From the NCBI GenBank assembly GCA_045596385.1, contig JAZOCC010000008.1, positions 62,001 to 126,000 of the forward strand: DNA of 64,000 nucleotides. Reading direction: 5' to 3'. The DNA comes from SIG307 sp045596385 (GTDB lineage: Bacteria; Bacillota; Clostridia; Lachnospirales; Lachnospiraceae). Shown here piece by piece: positions 53,190 through 61,828 of the stretch. The notes under the pieces are model-generated. The model saw nothing but the letters and a program-made list of their open reading frames with translations, had not been told where the DNA came from and searched no databases. The position numbers and the translations under genes were made by a program. Within the stretch, counting starts at the first letter, position 1, and every line of letters begins with the position of its first letter.

Positions 53190-53425
53190 ACAGTGAAAGC
53201 GTTGAAGAGGACAGTATGTTGTGAAATGTCACAGAGAGGGGTGCGTTTGCTGAGAGCAGCCTGACAGGAAGCAAAAGAAGACCACCTCGGAGCGGGCCTA
53301 ATACGCCACGGTGATTCCGTTATCATCATGAATGAAGCCGGAAAAGCGTGATGCTTTTCAAGAAGGGTGGAACCGCGAGACATCGTCCCTTTGTTACCGT
53401 TGGTAGCAGAGGGACTTTTATTCTT
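53190..53425 (+). promoter_or_regulatory. T-box leader, threonine-specific
   Basis: The T-box sequence AAGGGTGGAACCGCGAG is at 53363-53379. The specifier is most likely ACC (53281-53283) after GAAG, a threonine codon that fits the gene. The terminator pairs 53385-53398 with 53402-53415 (14 pairs with some G-U) and is followed by TTTTATTCTT. Binding of uncharged tRNA-Thr would allow transcription of thrS. Confidence 0.92.
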
Positions 53426-53704
53426 ATCGGGACGGAGCAAAAGCGGGAAAAATTCGTAGAGCTTGTTTGTCTGTATGCAGAGAAGCAGGGCAAACATTCG
53501 AAATTTCCACGAGAACCCGCTCTCGCTCTTGCAGCAACGTAGCAGTACTAGGCTCGGCAATACCTCGCCAAGTGCTGACGTTGCCTTAAGGTTCTCTTAG
53601 GAAAGTTCGTATGTTTTTGCCCATGGAAACTTTGATAGTGGACAAACAAGCTCCTATTTTGGTGCTATGCTTTTGCTCCTGTTTACTAAAAGGTGAAAGT
53701 CCCT
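53410..53704 (+). repeat. Giant imperfect foldback (295 bp) in the thrS leader
   Basis: Nested arms: 53410-53418 with 53696-53704; GGAGCAAAAGC 53434-53444 with 53669-53679 (perfect); GAGCTTGTTTGTC 53459-53471 with 53641-53653 (perfect); 53488-53508 with 53600-53622; GAGAACC 53511-53517 with 53590-53596; GCAACGT 53534-53540 with 53578-53584. The outermost left arm is the 3' arm of the T-box terminator. It adds about 340 bases of untranslated leader before thrS and holds no credible gene. Confidence 0.85.
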
Positions 53705-53761
53705 ATGAGAGAGAATTAAGAATTGTAAGAAAAAATATAGCTTTGAAAGGAGTTTTTTGTT

Positions 53762-55726
53762 ATGAAGATTACGTTAAAAGACGGCTCCGTGAAGGAGTAT
53801 GCATCTGCGATGTCCATTATCGACATTGCCAAGGATATCAGCGAAGGTCTTGCCAGAATGGCTTGTGCCGCTGAGTTAAACGGGAAGGTGGTAGACCTTC
53901 GTACTGTTGTGGAAGAGGATTCCGAGTTAAGTATTTTGACCTTTAACGATGAGGCTGGTAAGGCTGCATATCGTCATACTGCGTCTCACGTTTTGGCGGA
54001 GGCAGTGAAGAGACTGTATCCGGAGGCAAAGTGTGCCATCGGTCCGTCTATCGATACAGGTTTTTATTATGACTTTGACTGCCCGCCGTTTGACAGAGAA
54101 GCTCTGGATGCGTTAGAGGCAGAGATGAAGAAGATTATTAAGGAGGGTGCGGAGCTGACACGTTACACCCTGCCGCGTGCCGAGGCGATTAAGTTTATGG
54201 AAGAGAAGGGTGAGCCGTACAAGGTAGAGCTCATTCAGGATTTGCCGGAGGATGCGGAGATTTCCTTCTATTCCCAGGGCGAGTTCGTGGACCTGTGTGC
54301 AGGACCGCACTTAATGAGCACCAAGGGTATCAAGGCAATTAAGCTCATTTCTTCCTCCGGTGCATACTGGAGAGGCAGTGAGAAGAATAAGATGCTGACC
54401 CGTATTTACGGTACCGCATTTACGAAGAATGCGGATTTGGATGAGTATCTGGCTCACTTAGAGGATATCAAGAAGCGCGACCACAACAAGCTGGGTCGTG
54501 AGATGGAGCTCTTTACTACCGTTGATGTAATCGGTCAGGGCTTACCGCTTCTCATGCCGAAGGGTGCAAAGATGATTCAGAGATTACAGCGCTGGATTGA
54601 GGACTTAGAGGATAACGAATGGGGCTATATTCGTACCAAGACTCCGCTCATGGCAAAGAGTGATTTGTACAAGATTTCCGGTCACTGGGATCACTACATG
54701 GACGGCATGTTCGTTATGGGTGACGAGAAGAAGGATAAGGAAGTATTCGCCCTTCGTCCGATGACCTGTCCGTTCCAGTACTATGTATACAAGAACAGCC
54801 AGAAGTCCTATAAGGACCTGCCGCTTCGCTACGGTGAGACTTCTACCTTGTTCCGTAACGAGGATTCCGGTGAGATGCACGGTCTGACCAGAGTTCGTCA
54901 GTTTACCATTTCCGAAGGTCACTTAATTGTGCGTCCGGACCAGATGGTAGAGGAGTTTAAGAATTGTATCGCCCTGGCGCAGCATTGCTTAAAGACCCTC
55001 GGTGTAGAAGAGGATGTAACCTATCGTCTCTCCCGTTGGGACCCGGAGAATCCGGAGAAGTATGTAGGTTCCGCTGAGGTTTGGAACGAGACCGAGCAGC
55101 ATATTCGCGATGTACTGAATGAGCTCGGTATTGAGTTTATCGAAGGCATCGGTGAAGCTGCCTTCTACGGACCGAAGATTGATATTCAGGCAAAGAACGT
55201 ATACGGCAAGGAAGACACCATGATTACCATTCAGTGGGATGCGCTTTTGGCTGAGCAGTTTGATATGTACTACATCGACCAGAACGGTGACAAGGTACGT
55301 CCGTATATCATCCACAGAACCAGTATGGGCTGCTACGAGAGAACCCTCGCATGGCTCATTGAGAAGTATGCAGGCTTATTCCCGACGTGGCTCTGTCCGG
55401 AGCAGGTACGTGTGCTTCCGATTTCCGAGAAGTACAACGACTATGCAGAGAAGGTATTAAAGGAGCTGCGTAAGAACGGTATTTCCGCAGAAATGGATGA
55501 CAGAGCGGAGAAAATCGGTTACAAGATTCGTGAGACCAGACTGGACCGTGTACCGTATATGTTGGTTGTGGGCCAGAAGGAAGAGGAAGAGGGCGTTGTT
55601 TCCGTAAGAAGCCGTTATCTCGGTGATGAGGGACAGAAGCCGTTAGCTGAGTTTATCTCTGCAATCTGCGAGGAAATCCGCACCAAGGAAATCCGCAAGA
55701 TTGAGGTAAAGGAAGAGAATAAGTAA
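53762..55726 (+). CDS. thrS: Threonyl-tRNA synthetase
   Basis: 654 residues. An N-terminal TGS domain (1-65), the editing domain with HTASHVLAEAVKRLYP, and a class II catalytic core follow: motif 2 FRNEDSGEMHGLTRVRQF, motif 3 GCYERTLAWLIEKY, and the zinc-site region RPMTCPFQYYVY. The C-terminal anticodon domain has VRVLPISEKYNDYAEKVL. Charges tRNA-Thr and edits mischarged serine. AAAGGAG precedes ATG 53762. Controlled by the T-box and separated from it by a giant foldback. Confidence 0.97.
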   Translation: MKITLKDGSVKEYASAMSIIDIAKDISEGLARMACAAELNGKVVDLRTVVEEDSELSILTFNDEAGKAAYRHTASHVLAEAVKRLYPEAKCAIGPSIDTGFYYDFDCPPFDREALDALEAEMKKIIKEGAELTRYTLPRAEAIKFMEEKGEPYKVELIQDLPEDAEISFYSQGEFVDLCAGPHLMSTKGIKAIKLISSSGAYWRGSEKNKMLTRIYGTAFTKNADLDEYLAHLEDIKKRDHNKLGREMELFTTVDVIGQGLPLLMPKGAKMIQRLQRWIEDLEDNEWGYIRTKTPLMAKSDLYKISGHWDHYMDGMFVMGDEKKDKEVFALRPMTCPFQYYVYKNSQKSYKDLPLRYGETSTLFRNEDSGEMHGLTRVRQFTISEGHLIVRPDQMVEEFKNCIALAQHCLKTLGVEEDVTYRLSRWDPENPEKYVGSAEVWNETEQHIRDVLNELGIEFIEGIGEAAFYGPKIDIQAKNVYGKEDTMITIQWDALLAEQFDMYYIDQNGDKVRPYIIHRTSMGCYERTLAWLIEKYAGLFPTWLCPEQVRVLPISEKYNDYAEKVLKELRKNGISAEMDDRAEKIGYKIRETRLDRVPYMLVVGQKEEEEGVVSVRSRYLGDEGQKPLAEFISAICEEIRTKEIRKIEVKEENK

Positions 55727-55743
55727 TAGGTAAAAGAACAGAC

Positions 55744-55777
55744 AGGCTGTCTTATTGAGCAATCGATGGGACAGCCT
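55744..55777 (+). terminator. Possible terminator after thrS
   Basis: AGGCTGTC (55744-55751) pairs with GACAGCCT (55770-55777). No proper T-run follows, so weak. Confidence 0.4.
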
Positions 55778-55863
55778 TATGTGGTATATGGAAAAGAGTT
55801 TCCGGAGAACGCGGCTTGTGGTGTGGAGTATGCTTCGGAAGCAGAGTACGAAAGGGAATGTGT

Positions 55864-56358
55864 ATGGCAGAATACTGGGATTTGTATGACGGAGCAGGAC
55901 AATTGACAGGCGAGAAGCATCTGCGGGGGGCTGCGGTTCCGGAAGGGCGTTTTCATAAAGTGGTACATATTTGGATTCAGAATAGTAACGGTGAGCTTTT
56001 GATGCAAAAGCGCAGCGATACCGTGGACAATTGCCCGGGCGAATGGGCAACCACCGGCGGCTCGGTGCAGGCAGGAGAAGAACCGCTTGTGACGGCGGTA
56101 CGTGAACTTTCGGAGGAACTGGGGCTAACCGTATCCGCCAAGGAGCTGCGGTACTGTTTGATGGTGAGGAGGAAAGATGCCTTTTGCTATGTATATATGC
56201 TGAAAAAGGATATTCCGGTGGAGGACCTGACCCTGCAGGAGTGCGAGGTGGCAGCGGCGGAATGGATGACCTTGGAGCAGATAGACTGTATGGTGGCAGA
56301 GAGAACCATGCACCGGTATGTGTACCGGGAGATGCTAACGGCGTATTTGGAGAACTGA
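55864..56358 (+). CDS. Nudix hydrolase (YfcD/isopentenyl-isomerase-like subgroup)
   Basis: 164 residues from ATG 55864; AAGGGA lies six bases upstream, and ATG 55858 is an alternative. The Nudix box is complete: GGSVQAGEEPLVTAVRELSE, then ELGL. The opening WDLYDGAGQLTGEKHLRGAA and the middle HKVVHIWIQNSNGELLMQKR are typical of the YfcD-like Nudix group that is related to IPP isomerase. The catalytic substrate is unknown. The gene is followed after 78 bases by an AraC regulator and may share its transcript. Confidence 0.87.
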   Translation: MAEYWDLYDGAGQLTGEKHLRGAAVPEGRFHKVVHIWIQNSNGELLMQKRSDTVDNCPGEWATTGGSVQAGEEPLVTAVRELSEELGLTVSAKELRYCLMVRRKDAFCYVYMLKKDIPVEDLTLQECEVAAAEWMTLEQIDCMVAERTMHRYVYREMLTAYLEN

Positions 56359-56436
56359 GAAAAGTGCCGATGTGCGGGAAGATGCCACCGGAGTTGTTTT
56401 GAGAAATGGCAACAGGATGCGGAAGGGAGACGGAGA

Positions 56437-57210
56437 ATGCGTTTACAACTGGTCTGTACCGACAACAATTACAAAGAACCGAACCAGCACCGCTGGGGAC
56501 CGGGCACAAGAGAAATCTATTCGTTGCATTACATTCTTTCCGGAAAAGGCTATGTGGTGTTTCGGGGAGTAACTTATGCCCTTTCTGCGGGGGATACGTT
56601 TTTAGTGTTTCCGGAGGAGGAGATTTTGTATTATCCGGAAGAATCCGATCCATGGGAATACCGCTGGGTGGATTTTAAAGGTGCGGATGCAAAGGGACTG
56701 GTGGCCCGTACCGGTTTTTCGAAAAAATGTCCGGTGGTAAAGGGAAAATCGGGACTGGAACCTTTCTTTTTTATTTATGAAGAGGGGATTTACGGAGAAC
56801 TTGCCAAGGAGCGTTATGCGGCAAAGGTATATTTGTTGTTAACCTATTTCTTTAAAGAGTCAAACGAGTCGGGAGAGAAGCGGACGTATTTTGAAGAGGC
56901 GGTGGAAATGATTCAGAACAGTTATTGGAAGCAGGAGTTGAATGTAAACCGGCTGGCAGGGAGTCTGAACGTAGAGCGTTCCTATTTGTACCGGCTGTTT
57001 ATGGAGCATGCGGGGGTATCCCCCCAGGAATACTTAACGGAGGTCCGGATGGAGCGCGCCTGCGAGCTGCTTTCCGCCGGGGAGCTTTCCGTGCAGGCGG
57101 TGGCATGTTCCGTAGGATATAAAGATGCCCTTTACTTCTCCAGATTGTTCCGGAAAAGAAAGGGCATCACACCGAGTGATTATCGGAAGAAACGCACCGA
57201 GAGGGCTTAG
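56437..57210 (+). CDS. AraC family regulator with cupin domain
   Basis: 257 residues. An N-terminal cupin sensor (about 1-100, HYILSGKGYVVFRGVTYALS followed by AGDTFLVFPEEE) is followed by two AraC helix-turn-helix motifs: LNVNRLAGSLNVERSYLYRL and AVACSVGYKDALYFSRLFRK, ending GITPSDYRK. GGGAGACGGAGA precedes the ATG. Its stop codon overlaps that of the convergent alpha-galactosidase gene by four bases, so it is the natural candidate regulator for that gene in response to a raffinose-type sugar (inference). Confidence 0.9.
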   Translation: MRLQLVCTDNNYKEPNQHRWGPGTREIYSLHYILSGKGYVVFRGVTYALSAGDTFLVFPEEEILYYPEESDPWEYRWVDFKGADAKGLVARTGFSKKCPVVKGKSGLEPFFFIYEEGIYGELAKERYAAKVYLLLTYFFKESNESGEKRTYFEEAVEMIQNSYWKQELNVNRLAGSLNVERSYLYRLFMEHAGVSPQEYLTEVRMERACELLSAGELSVQAVACSVGYKDALYFSRLFRKRKGITPSDYRKKRTERA

Positions 57211-58379
57211 CGCGTTAATTTAGCACGTACAACAACGCAATCGTGGGCATCCACATGCTTAGCGAAGCGTTCGCGGCATACACCCAGGTCTTCGTTGGTG
57301 AAGCAGTCATACAGGGACAGACCGTAGCCGGACTGATACGGCAGACCGATATCCCAGAACTGTAAGGTGATTTCACGGGTATTGTCGGTAAAGTTAAATA
57401 AGCCGATGGCAAGGTCGCCGTCTGCCAATGTTTTTACAAGTACAAAAGCGTCGTCTTTGCCGAACCAGTTCGGTTCTACCGGAATTCGGTAAGCACCGCG
57501 GGATTCCGGGTCCTGGTTAATGGCAAGAAGATTTTTATTCTGAAGCAATTCCTTGGTAAAAGGAGTTGCTTTTCTGATATCACAACCGATCATGAGCGGA
57601 GAGCCCATCATAGCCCAGAGAGCGAAATGGGTCTTGTACTGGGTATCGGTGCAGCCGCCGAGGCCATGACCGATCCAGTCACTGTTGCTGCCACCGTACA
57701 TGCCTACCACCAGCATATCCATGTCGTTGTGGCAGAAGGAACCGGTAAAGGCTTTCTTATCCATTTGGGAAAGCGCAAGACGCTTGATGGATTCCCAGTT
57801 GTCCTGAATGTCGCCGGTGGAACGGTAGGAGTGGGCACCGGATTCACGAATCCAATCATATACGTTGTCTTCGCCCCAGTTGCAGGCGGAGAATAAAATA
57901 TCACGTCCGCAGTTCTTTAGGGCAAGACTCATGCGCTTATATAAGAGCTCGCCGGAAACGTTACGCGGCTTGAAGCAATAGTCGTATTTTAAGTAGTCCA
58001 CACCCCATTCTGCAAACTGCTTTGCGTCTTCGAATTCGTGCTCAAAGCTGCCCGGATGTCCGCCGCAGGTGTGGGTGCCGGCGCAGGAATACATACCGAA
58101 CTTTAAGCCCTTTTCATGGATATAGTCCGCTACCGCTTTCATACCGTTCGGGAACTTATTCGGGTCCGGAACCAGGCGTCCGTTTTCGTCACGCTCCTTT
58201 AAACTCCAGCAATCGTCAATTACGATGTATTCGTATCCTGCAGCCTTGTAGCCTTCGCTTACAAATAAGTCTGCCACGTCCTTAATCAGGGATTCGTTGA
58301 TGTCCCAGGTAAACGTGTTCCAGGAATTCCAGCCCAGAGCCGGAAGACTGCCAAGAGTAGTTGTAGGGAAATTAGCCAT
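57207..58379 (-). CDS. GH27 alpha-galactosidase
   Basis: 390 residues, no signal peptide, so cytoplasmic. LPALGWNSWNTF opens the barrel; WGVDYLKYDYC holds the nucleophile Asp133 and YRSTGDI holds the acid/base Asp190. AGTHTCGGHPGSFEHE and SPLMIGCDIRK are also typical GH27. It retains exo-action on alpha-1,6-linked galactose of melibiose, raffinose and galactomannan fragments. The start at 58379 has AGGAGG upstream. It is divergent from a threonine aldolase gene and convergent with the AraC gene. Confidence 0.94.
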   Translation of the reverse strand: MANFPTTTLGSLPALGWNSWNTFTWDINESLIKDVADLFVSEGYKAAGYEYIVIDDCWSLKERDENGRLVPDPNKFPNGMKAVADYIHEKGLKFGMYSCAGTHTCGGHPGSFEHEFEDAKQFAEWGVDYLKYDYCFKPRNVSGELLYKRMSLALKNCGRDILFSACNWGEDNVYDWIRESGAHSYRSTGDIQDNWESIKRLALSQMDKKAFTGSFCHNDMDMLVVGMYGGSNSDWIGHGLGGCTDTQYKTHFALWAMMGSPLMIGCDIRKATPFTKELLQNKNLLAINQDPESRGAYRIPVEPNWFGKDDAFVLVKTLADGDLAIGLFNFTDNTREITLQFWDIGLPYQSGYGLSLYDCFTNEDLGVCRERFAKHVDAHDCVVVRAKLTR

Positions 58380-58400
58380 AAAAATACCTCCTGTTTCAGA

Positions 58401-58518
58401 TGTTGTTTCTTGTAACTTACATATAGAACGATTTTGTATATATTCAGTAAAGCATAGATGGTAGGAAAAGAAAATGGAAGCATGTTGTGATTGTATGGAT
58501 AAATGTTGTTTCTTGTAA
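58401..58518. repeat. Pair of 15-base direct repeats in the alpha-galactosidase upstream region
   Basis: TGTTGTTTCTTGTAA occurs exactly at 58401-58415 and again at 58504-58518, 103 bases apart. One lies in the leader of the alpha-galactosidase gene and one near the divergent promoter. Direct repeats are the usual site type for AraC-family regulators. Confidence 0.6.
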
Positions 58519-58534
58519 GATGTCGTCGGAACTC

Positions 58535-58563
58535 TTGAAAAGAAGGACGAGCCGTGTTATGAT
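58535..58563 (+). promoter_or_regulatory. Promoter of threonine aldolase gene
   Basis: TTGAAA (58535-58540), 17-base spacer, TATGAT (58558-58563). Confidence 0.72.
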
Positions 58564-58596
58564 GAAGAAAATACAAATAGAAACGGAGAAAGTACC

Positions 58597-59622
58597 ATGT
58601 TAGCATTTGAAAACGATTATTCCGAAGGCGCGCATCCGCGGATTTTGCAGAGATTACTGGAAACCAATCCGGAGCAGGCGTCGGGCTACGGGGAGGACCC
58701 GTATTGTGCATCGGCGATTGAGAAAATAAAAGCGGCATGCGAGTGTCCGCAGGCGCAGGTTCGCTTTTTAGTGGGCGGTACCCAGACCAATCAGACGGTT
58801 ATAGATTCCATGTTGCAGTCTTATGAAGGTGTGATTGCGGCGGATACGGGACACGTGAGTCTCCATGAAGCGGGCGCCATCGAGTTTACCGGACATAAGG
58901 TGCTGGCTCTGCCTCAGAAGGAGGGTAAGCTGGCAGCCCGGACCGTAAAAGACTATTTGGTAAAGTTCTACGGTGACGACAGCAGAGACCATATGGTATT
59001 TCCGGGGATGGTGTATATTTCCCATCCGACGGAGTACGGCACTTTGTACACGAAAGAAGAACTGACGGCTCTTTCGGAGGTTTGTAAAGAGTATGATCTT
59101 CCGCTCTATTTGGACGGAGCCCGTCTCGGCTACGGTCTGGTGAGCCCGGGGACGGATGTGACGCTTTCTGATATCGCCCGTCTTTGTGACGTATTTTATA
59201 TCGGCGGAACGAAAGTAGGCGCATTATGTGGTGAAGCGGTCGTGTTCACAAAGGGAAATATGCCGAAGCAGTTTATAACGCTGGTAAAACAGCACGGAGC
59301 GTTACTTGCCAAGGGACGTTTGCTTGGGATTCAGTTTGACACGCTGTTTACGGACAATCTGTATACGGAAATCAGCAAGAATGCCATCGAACAGGCGGAG
59401 AAGTTACGCAGGATTTTAAAAGAAAAGGGATATCGGATGTATCTGGAAAATCCGACCAACCAGATTTTTTTGGTACTGGAAAATGAGAAGATGCGCAAGC
59501 TGCAGGAGCAGGTAAAAATCAGCTTCTGGGAGGCGCTTGATGAGACCCGTTCCGTAGTACGGTTTGCCACCAGCTGGGCAACGACGAAGGAGTCGGTGGA
59601 ACAGCTGGCGGAGTTGTTGTAG
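58597..59622 (+). CDS. Low-specificity L-threonine aldolase (PLP-dependent)
   Basis: 341 residues, fold type I PLP enzyme. FLVGGTQTNQTVID binds the cofactor phosphate, HEAGAIEFTGHKVL lies near the site, Asp173 in LYLDGARLGYG contacts the PLP ring nitrogen, and Lys206 in YIGGTKVGALCGE forms the Schiff base. It should cleave threonine or allo-threonine to glycine and acetaldehyde. A related beta-eliminating lyase is less likely. Own promoter, strong terminator after it, AGAAAG upstream of the start. Confidence 0.9.
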   Translation: MLAFENDYSEGAHPRILQRLLETNPEQASGYGEDPYCASAIEKIKAACECPQAQVRFLVGGTQTNQTVIDSMLQSYEGVIAADTGHVSLHEAGAIEFTGHKVLALPQKEGKLAARTVKDYLVKFYGDDSRDHMVFPGMVYISHPTEYGTLYTKEELTALSEVCKEYDLPLYLDGARLGYGLVSPGTDVTLSDIARLCDVFYIGGTKVGALCGEAVVFTKGNMPKQFITLVKQHGALLAKGRLLGIQFDTLFTDNLYTEISKNAIEQAEKLRRILKEKGYRMYLENPTNQIFLVLENEKMRKLQEQVKISFWEALDETRSVVRFATSWATTKESVEQLAELL

Positions 59623-59640
59623 GAATAAAAGAGAGTAAAG

Positions 59641-59697
59641 AAACAGGCAGTTTTCCAAGGAAATAATCAGGGAGGACTGCCTGTTTTGTGCTTATTG
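59641..59697 (+). terminator. Terminator after threonine aldolase gene
   Basis: AACAGGCAGT (59642-59651) pairs with ACTGCCTGTT (59686-59695), followed by TT and G; inner pairs TTCC/GGAG extend the stem. Confidence 0.8.
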
Positions 59698-59742
59698 TAG
59701 GGTTGCTTTCATATAGTACCGGTAAGGAAATGAAAAGAGTTT

Positions 59743-61617
59743 GTGGCTATGCTTGACTTAATTGTGCGCTATGTGGGAGATATCAACGGGCTGGCGGAAG
59801 AAATCGGCTTTCAGGCGGAGGAGCTTCTGGGCGGTTATGCGATTGTGCGTATCCGGCAGGAGCTGGCTCCGCTGTTGTTATCCGCAGAGGAAATTCTTTG
59901 GACAGAGGTGCCGGCCAGAGTCTATACCGAGTTGGCAAACGGACGGCGCGAAGCATGTGTGACGGCGCTACAGGCGCGAAATCCGGGACTTACCGGCCGG
60001 GGTGTGTTAGTGGCAATCATTGATTCCGGCATTGACTATACCCATCCGGATTTCCGGAATGCAGACGGTACCACACGGATTGCAGCCCTTTGGGATCAGA
60101 CAGCGGGGAGCCGAAACGGAACTGTCTCGGAACAAAACCCGGAACGTCCGGCGGAGGTGAAATCCGAGAGTGGAAGCCGATACCCAAATATACCGCCGGA
60201 GGGATACCTGGACGGGGTACTCTATACAAGAGAGCGTCTGAATGCAGCGCTACAGGGGGAGCAGACTGTGGATGATGCAAGTCTTGTTCCGGAAAGCGAT
60301 TTATCCGGCCACGGGACTCATGTGGCGGGGATTGCCGCAGGAAACGGCAGGGCATCCGGCGGACGGTATCGAGGTGTTGCTTATGAAAGTGAATTGTTGG
60401 TGGTGAAGCTGGGCGGAACCCAGGCAGACCCTTTTCCGCAAACGACGAATCTGATGTCGGCGGTGGATTTTTGCGTACGTTATGCGACAGAAGCGGGTTT
60501 GCCACTTAGCATCAACTTGTCCTTTGGAAATAATGAGGGAGCCCATGACGGACAGAGTCTCTTGGAGACCTATTTGGATACCGTGGCGTTGTACGGAAAG
60601 ACCTGCATCTGTATCGGGACAGGAAATAATGCGGCGCTGGGCCGGCATGTGGGAGGAACATTTCTTCGGGAAGGAAGGGATGGAAGTGAAAGCGGCGGTG
60701 TTGGGCAAAATGCAGGAAGACCGGAACCGGATGAATGCGCAATAGAGCGAGAAATACTGCTTTCTGTCGGTCCGGCAGAGCGGAGTATCCGAATTGGGCT
60801 TTGGCTTAGTGGATTGGACAGAGTAGCGGTGTCCTTTGTTTCTCCGACAGGAGAGGTACTGCAGTTACCGATGAGGGAAGTTATGTCGGAAGGCAGAAGA
60901 GGGGAAGATGGAGCCGGGATAGGTGCAAGGGGCGGTACTGCAATCAAGGGGTATCCGGCGGCTGTCGGAGAAGTGCTGGACTTCGGAGATTCCGTGGCAG
61001 AGGTGTTTGTGGGAGAAACGACACCGTACCGGATGCTGCGGGAAATCGGAATTACGCTACGGGGTACCGGCGGATCGATTACGGAAGGGACCTGGCGCAT
61101 CCGGTTACGGCCGGTGCGGATTTTGGACGGAGCATATGATGGTTGGATTGAGGGGGAGGTACAAAGTACGGTGACACGTTTTTTGCAGGCGACACCGGAG
61201 CGGACGCTGACCATACCTTCGACGGCAGGCCGTCCCATTGCGGTTGCGGCCTATGACGGCAGGACAGACAGTATCACGAATTTTTCCGGAAGAGGATACC
61301 CTCGGGGAGAAATGAGAGAGGGCTACGTAAAACCGGATGTGGCGGCACCGGGGGTGGAGATTGTATCCTGCGCACCCGGCGGAGGATATACCACAAAGAC
61401 AGGAACCTCTATGGCAACCCCTTTTGTGACCGGTTGCGCCGCGTTGTTTATGCAATGGGGGATTACGGAAGGAAACGACCCATACCTGTACGGAGAACGG
61501 TTGAAATCCTTTTTAATCCGGGGCGCAAACCCGCTTACCGGTGTGAGTGAGGTGCCGAACCCGTATGTGGGTTGGGGGACGGTATGTGCGGAAGAAAGCT
61601 ATCGGTTGTTGGAGTGA
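59743..61617 (+). CDS. S8 subtilisin-like protease resembling CspB
   Basis: 624 residues from GTG 59743; ATG 59749 is equally possible. There is no signal peptide. A prodomain-like region (about 1-75) precedes the catalytic domain: Asp94 (IIDSGIDYTHPDF), His190 (SGHGTHVAGIAAGNG) and Ser556 (GTSMATPFVTG). A beta-rich insert (about 345-480, GPAERSIRIGLWLSGLDRVA and TWRIRLRPVRILDGAYDGWI) sits between the catalytic His and Ser, as the jellyroll does in the Csp germination proteases of Clostridia. All three catalytic residues are intact, so it should be active, unlike CspA/CspC. Role in spore germination is inferred from architecture. Confidence 0.86.
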   Translation: MAMLDLIVRYVGDINGLAEEIGFQAEELLGGYAIVRIRQELAPLLLSAEEILWTEVPARVYTELANGRREACVTALQARNPGLTGRGVLVAIIDSGIDYTHPDFRNADGTTRIAALWDQTAGSRNGTVSEQNPERPAEVKSESGSRYPNIPPEGYLDGVLYTRERLNAALQGEQTVDDASLVPESDLSGHGTHVAGIAAGNGRASGGRYRGVAYESELLVVKLGGTQADPFPQTTNLMSAVDFCVRYATEAGLPLSINLSFGNNEGAHDGQSLLETYLDTVALYGKTCICIGTGNNAALGRHVGGTFLREGRDGSESGGVGQNAGRPEPDECAIEREILLSVGPAERSIRIGLWLSGLDRVAVSFVSPTGEVLQLPMREVMSEGRRGEDGAGIGARGGTAIKGYPAAVGEVLDFGDSVAEVFVGETTPYRMLREIGITLRGTGGSITEGTWRIRLRPVRILDGAYDGWIEGEVQSTVTRFLQATPERTLTIPSTAGRPIAVAAYDGRTDSITNFSGRGYPRGEMREGYVKPDVAAPGVEIVSCAPGGGYTTKTGTSMATPFVTGCAALFMQWGITEGNDPYLYGERLKSFLIRGANPLTGVSEVPNPYVGWGTVCAEESYRLLE

Positions 61618-61720
61618 AAAGGCGATGTTTTTTGAAGGAAAAGAAAGAGAAGAGTGGAGACCGAACGAAAGTTACCAATAAATCCTGCAAATTTTACCCC
61701 AAATCCGTGAAATTTGCGTA

Positions 61721-61749
61721 TTGCGTTCTGAGAAAAATTATATTACAAT
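61721..61749 (+). promoter_or_regulatory. Promoter of PurF-like gene
   Basis: TTGCGT (61721-61726), 17-base spacer, TACAAT (61744-61749). Confidence 0.65.
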
Positions 61750-61828
61750 ATAGGACGTGGTTTTGTATTGCGTGGTTCGGGAGTTTCATGATGCAGAATA
61801 CGACGGAATAGAATCGGAGGAATGGCAA

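Noticed and set aside
53348..53542. Small reading frame in the thrS leader
   Set aside because: It overlaps the T-box sequence and its terminator and has no ribosome site.
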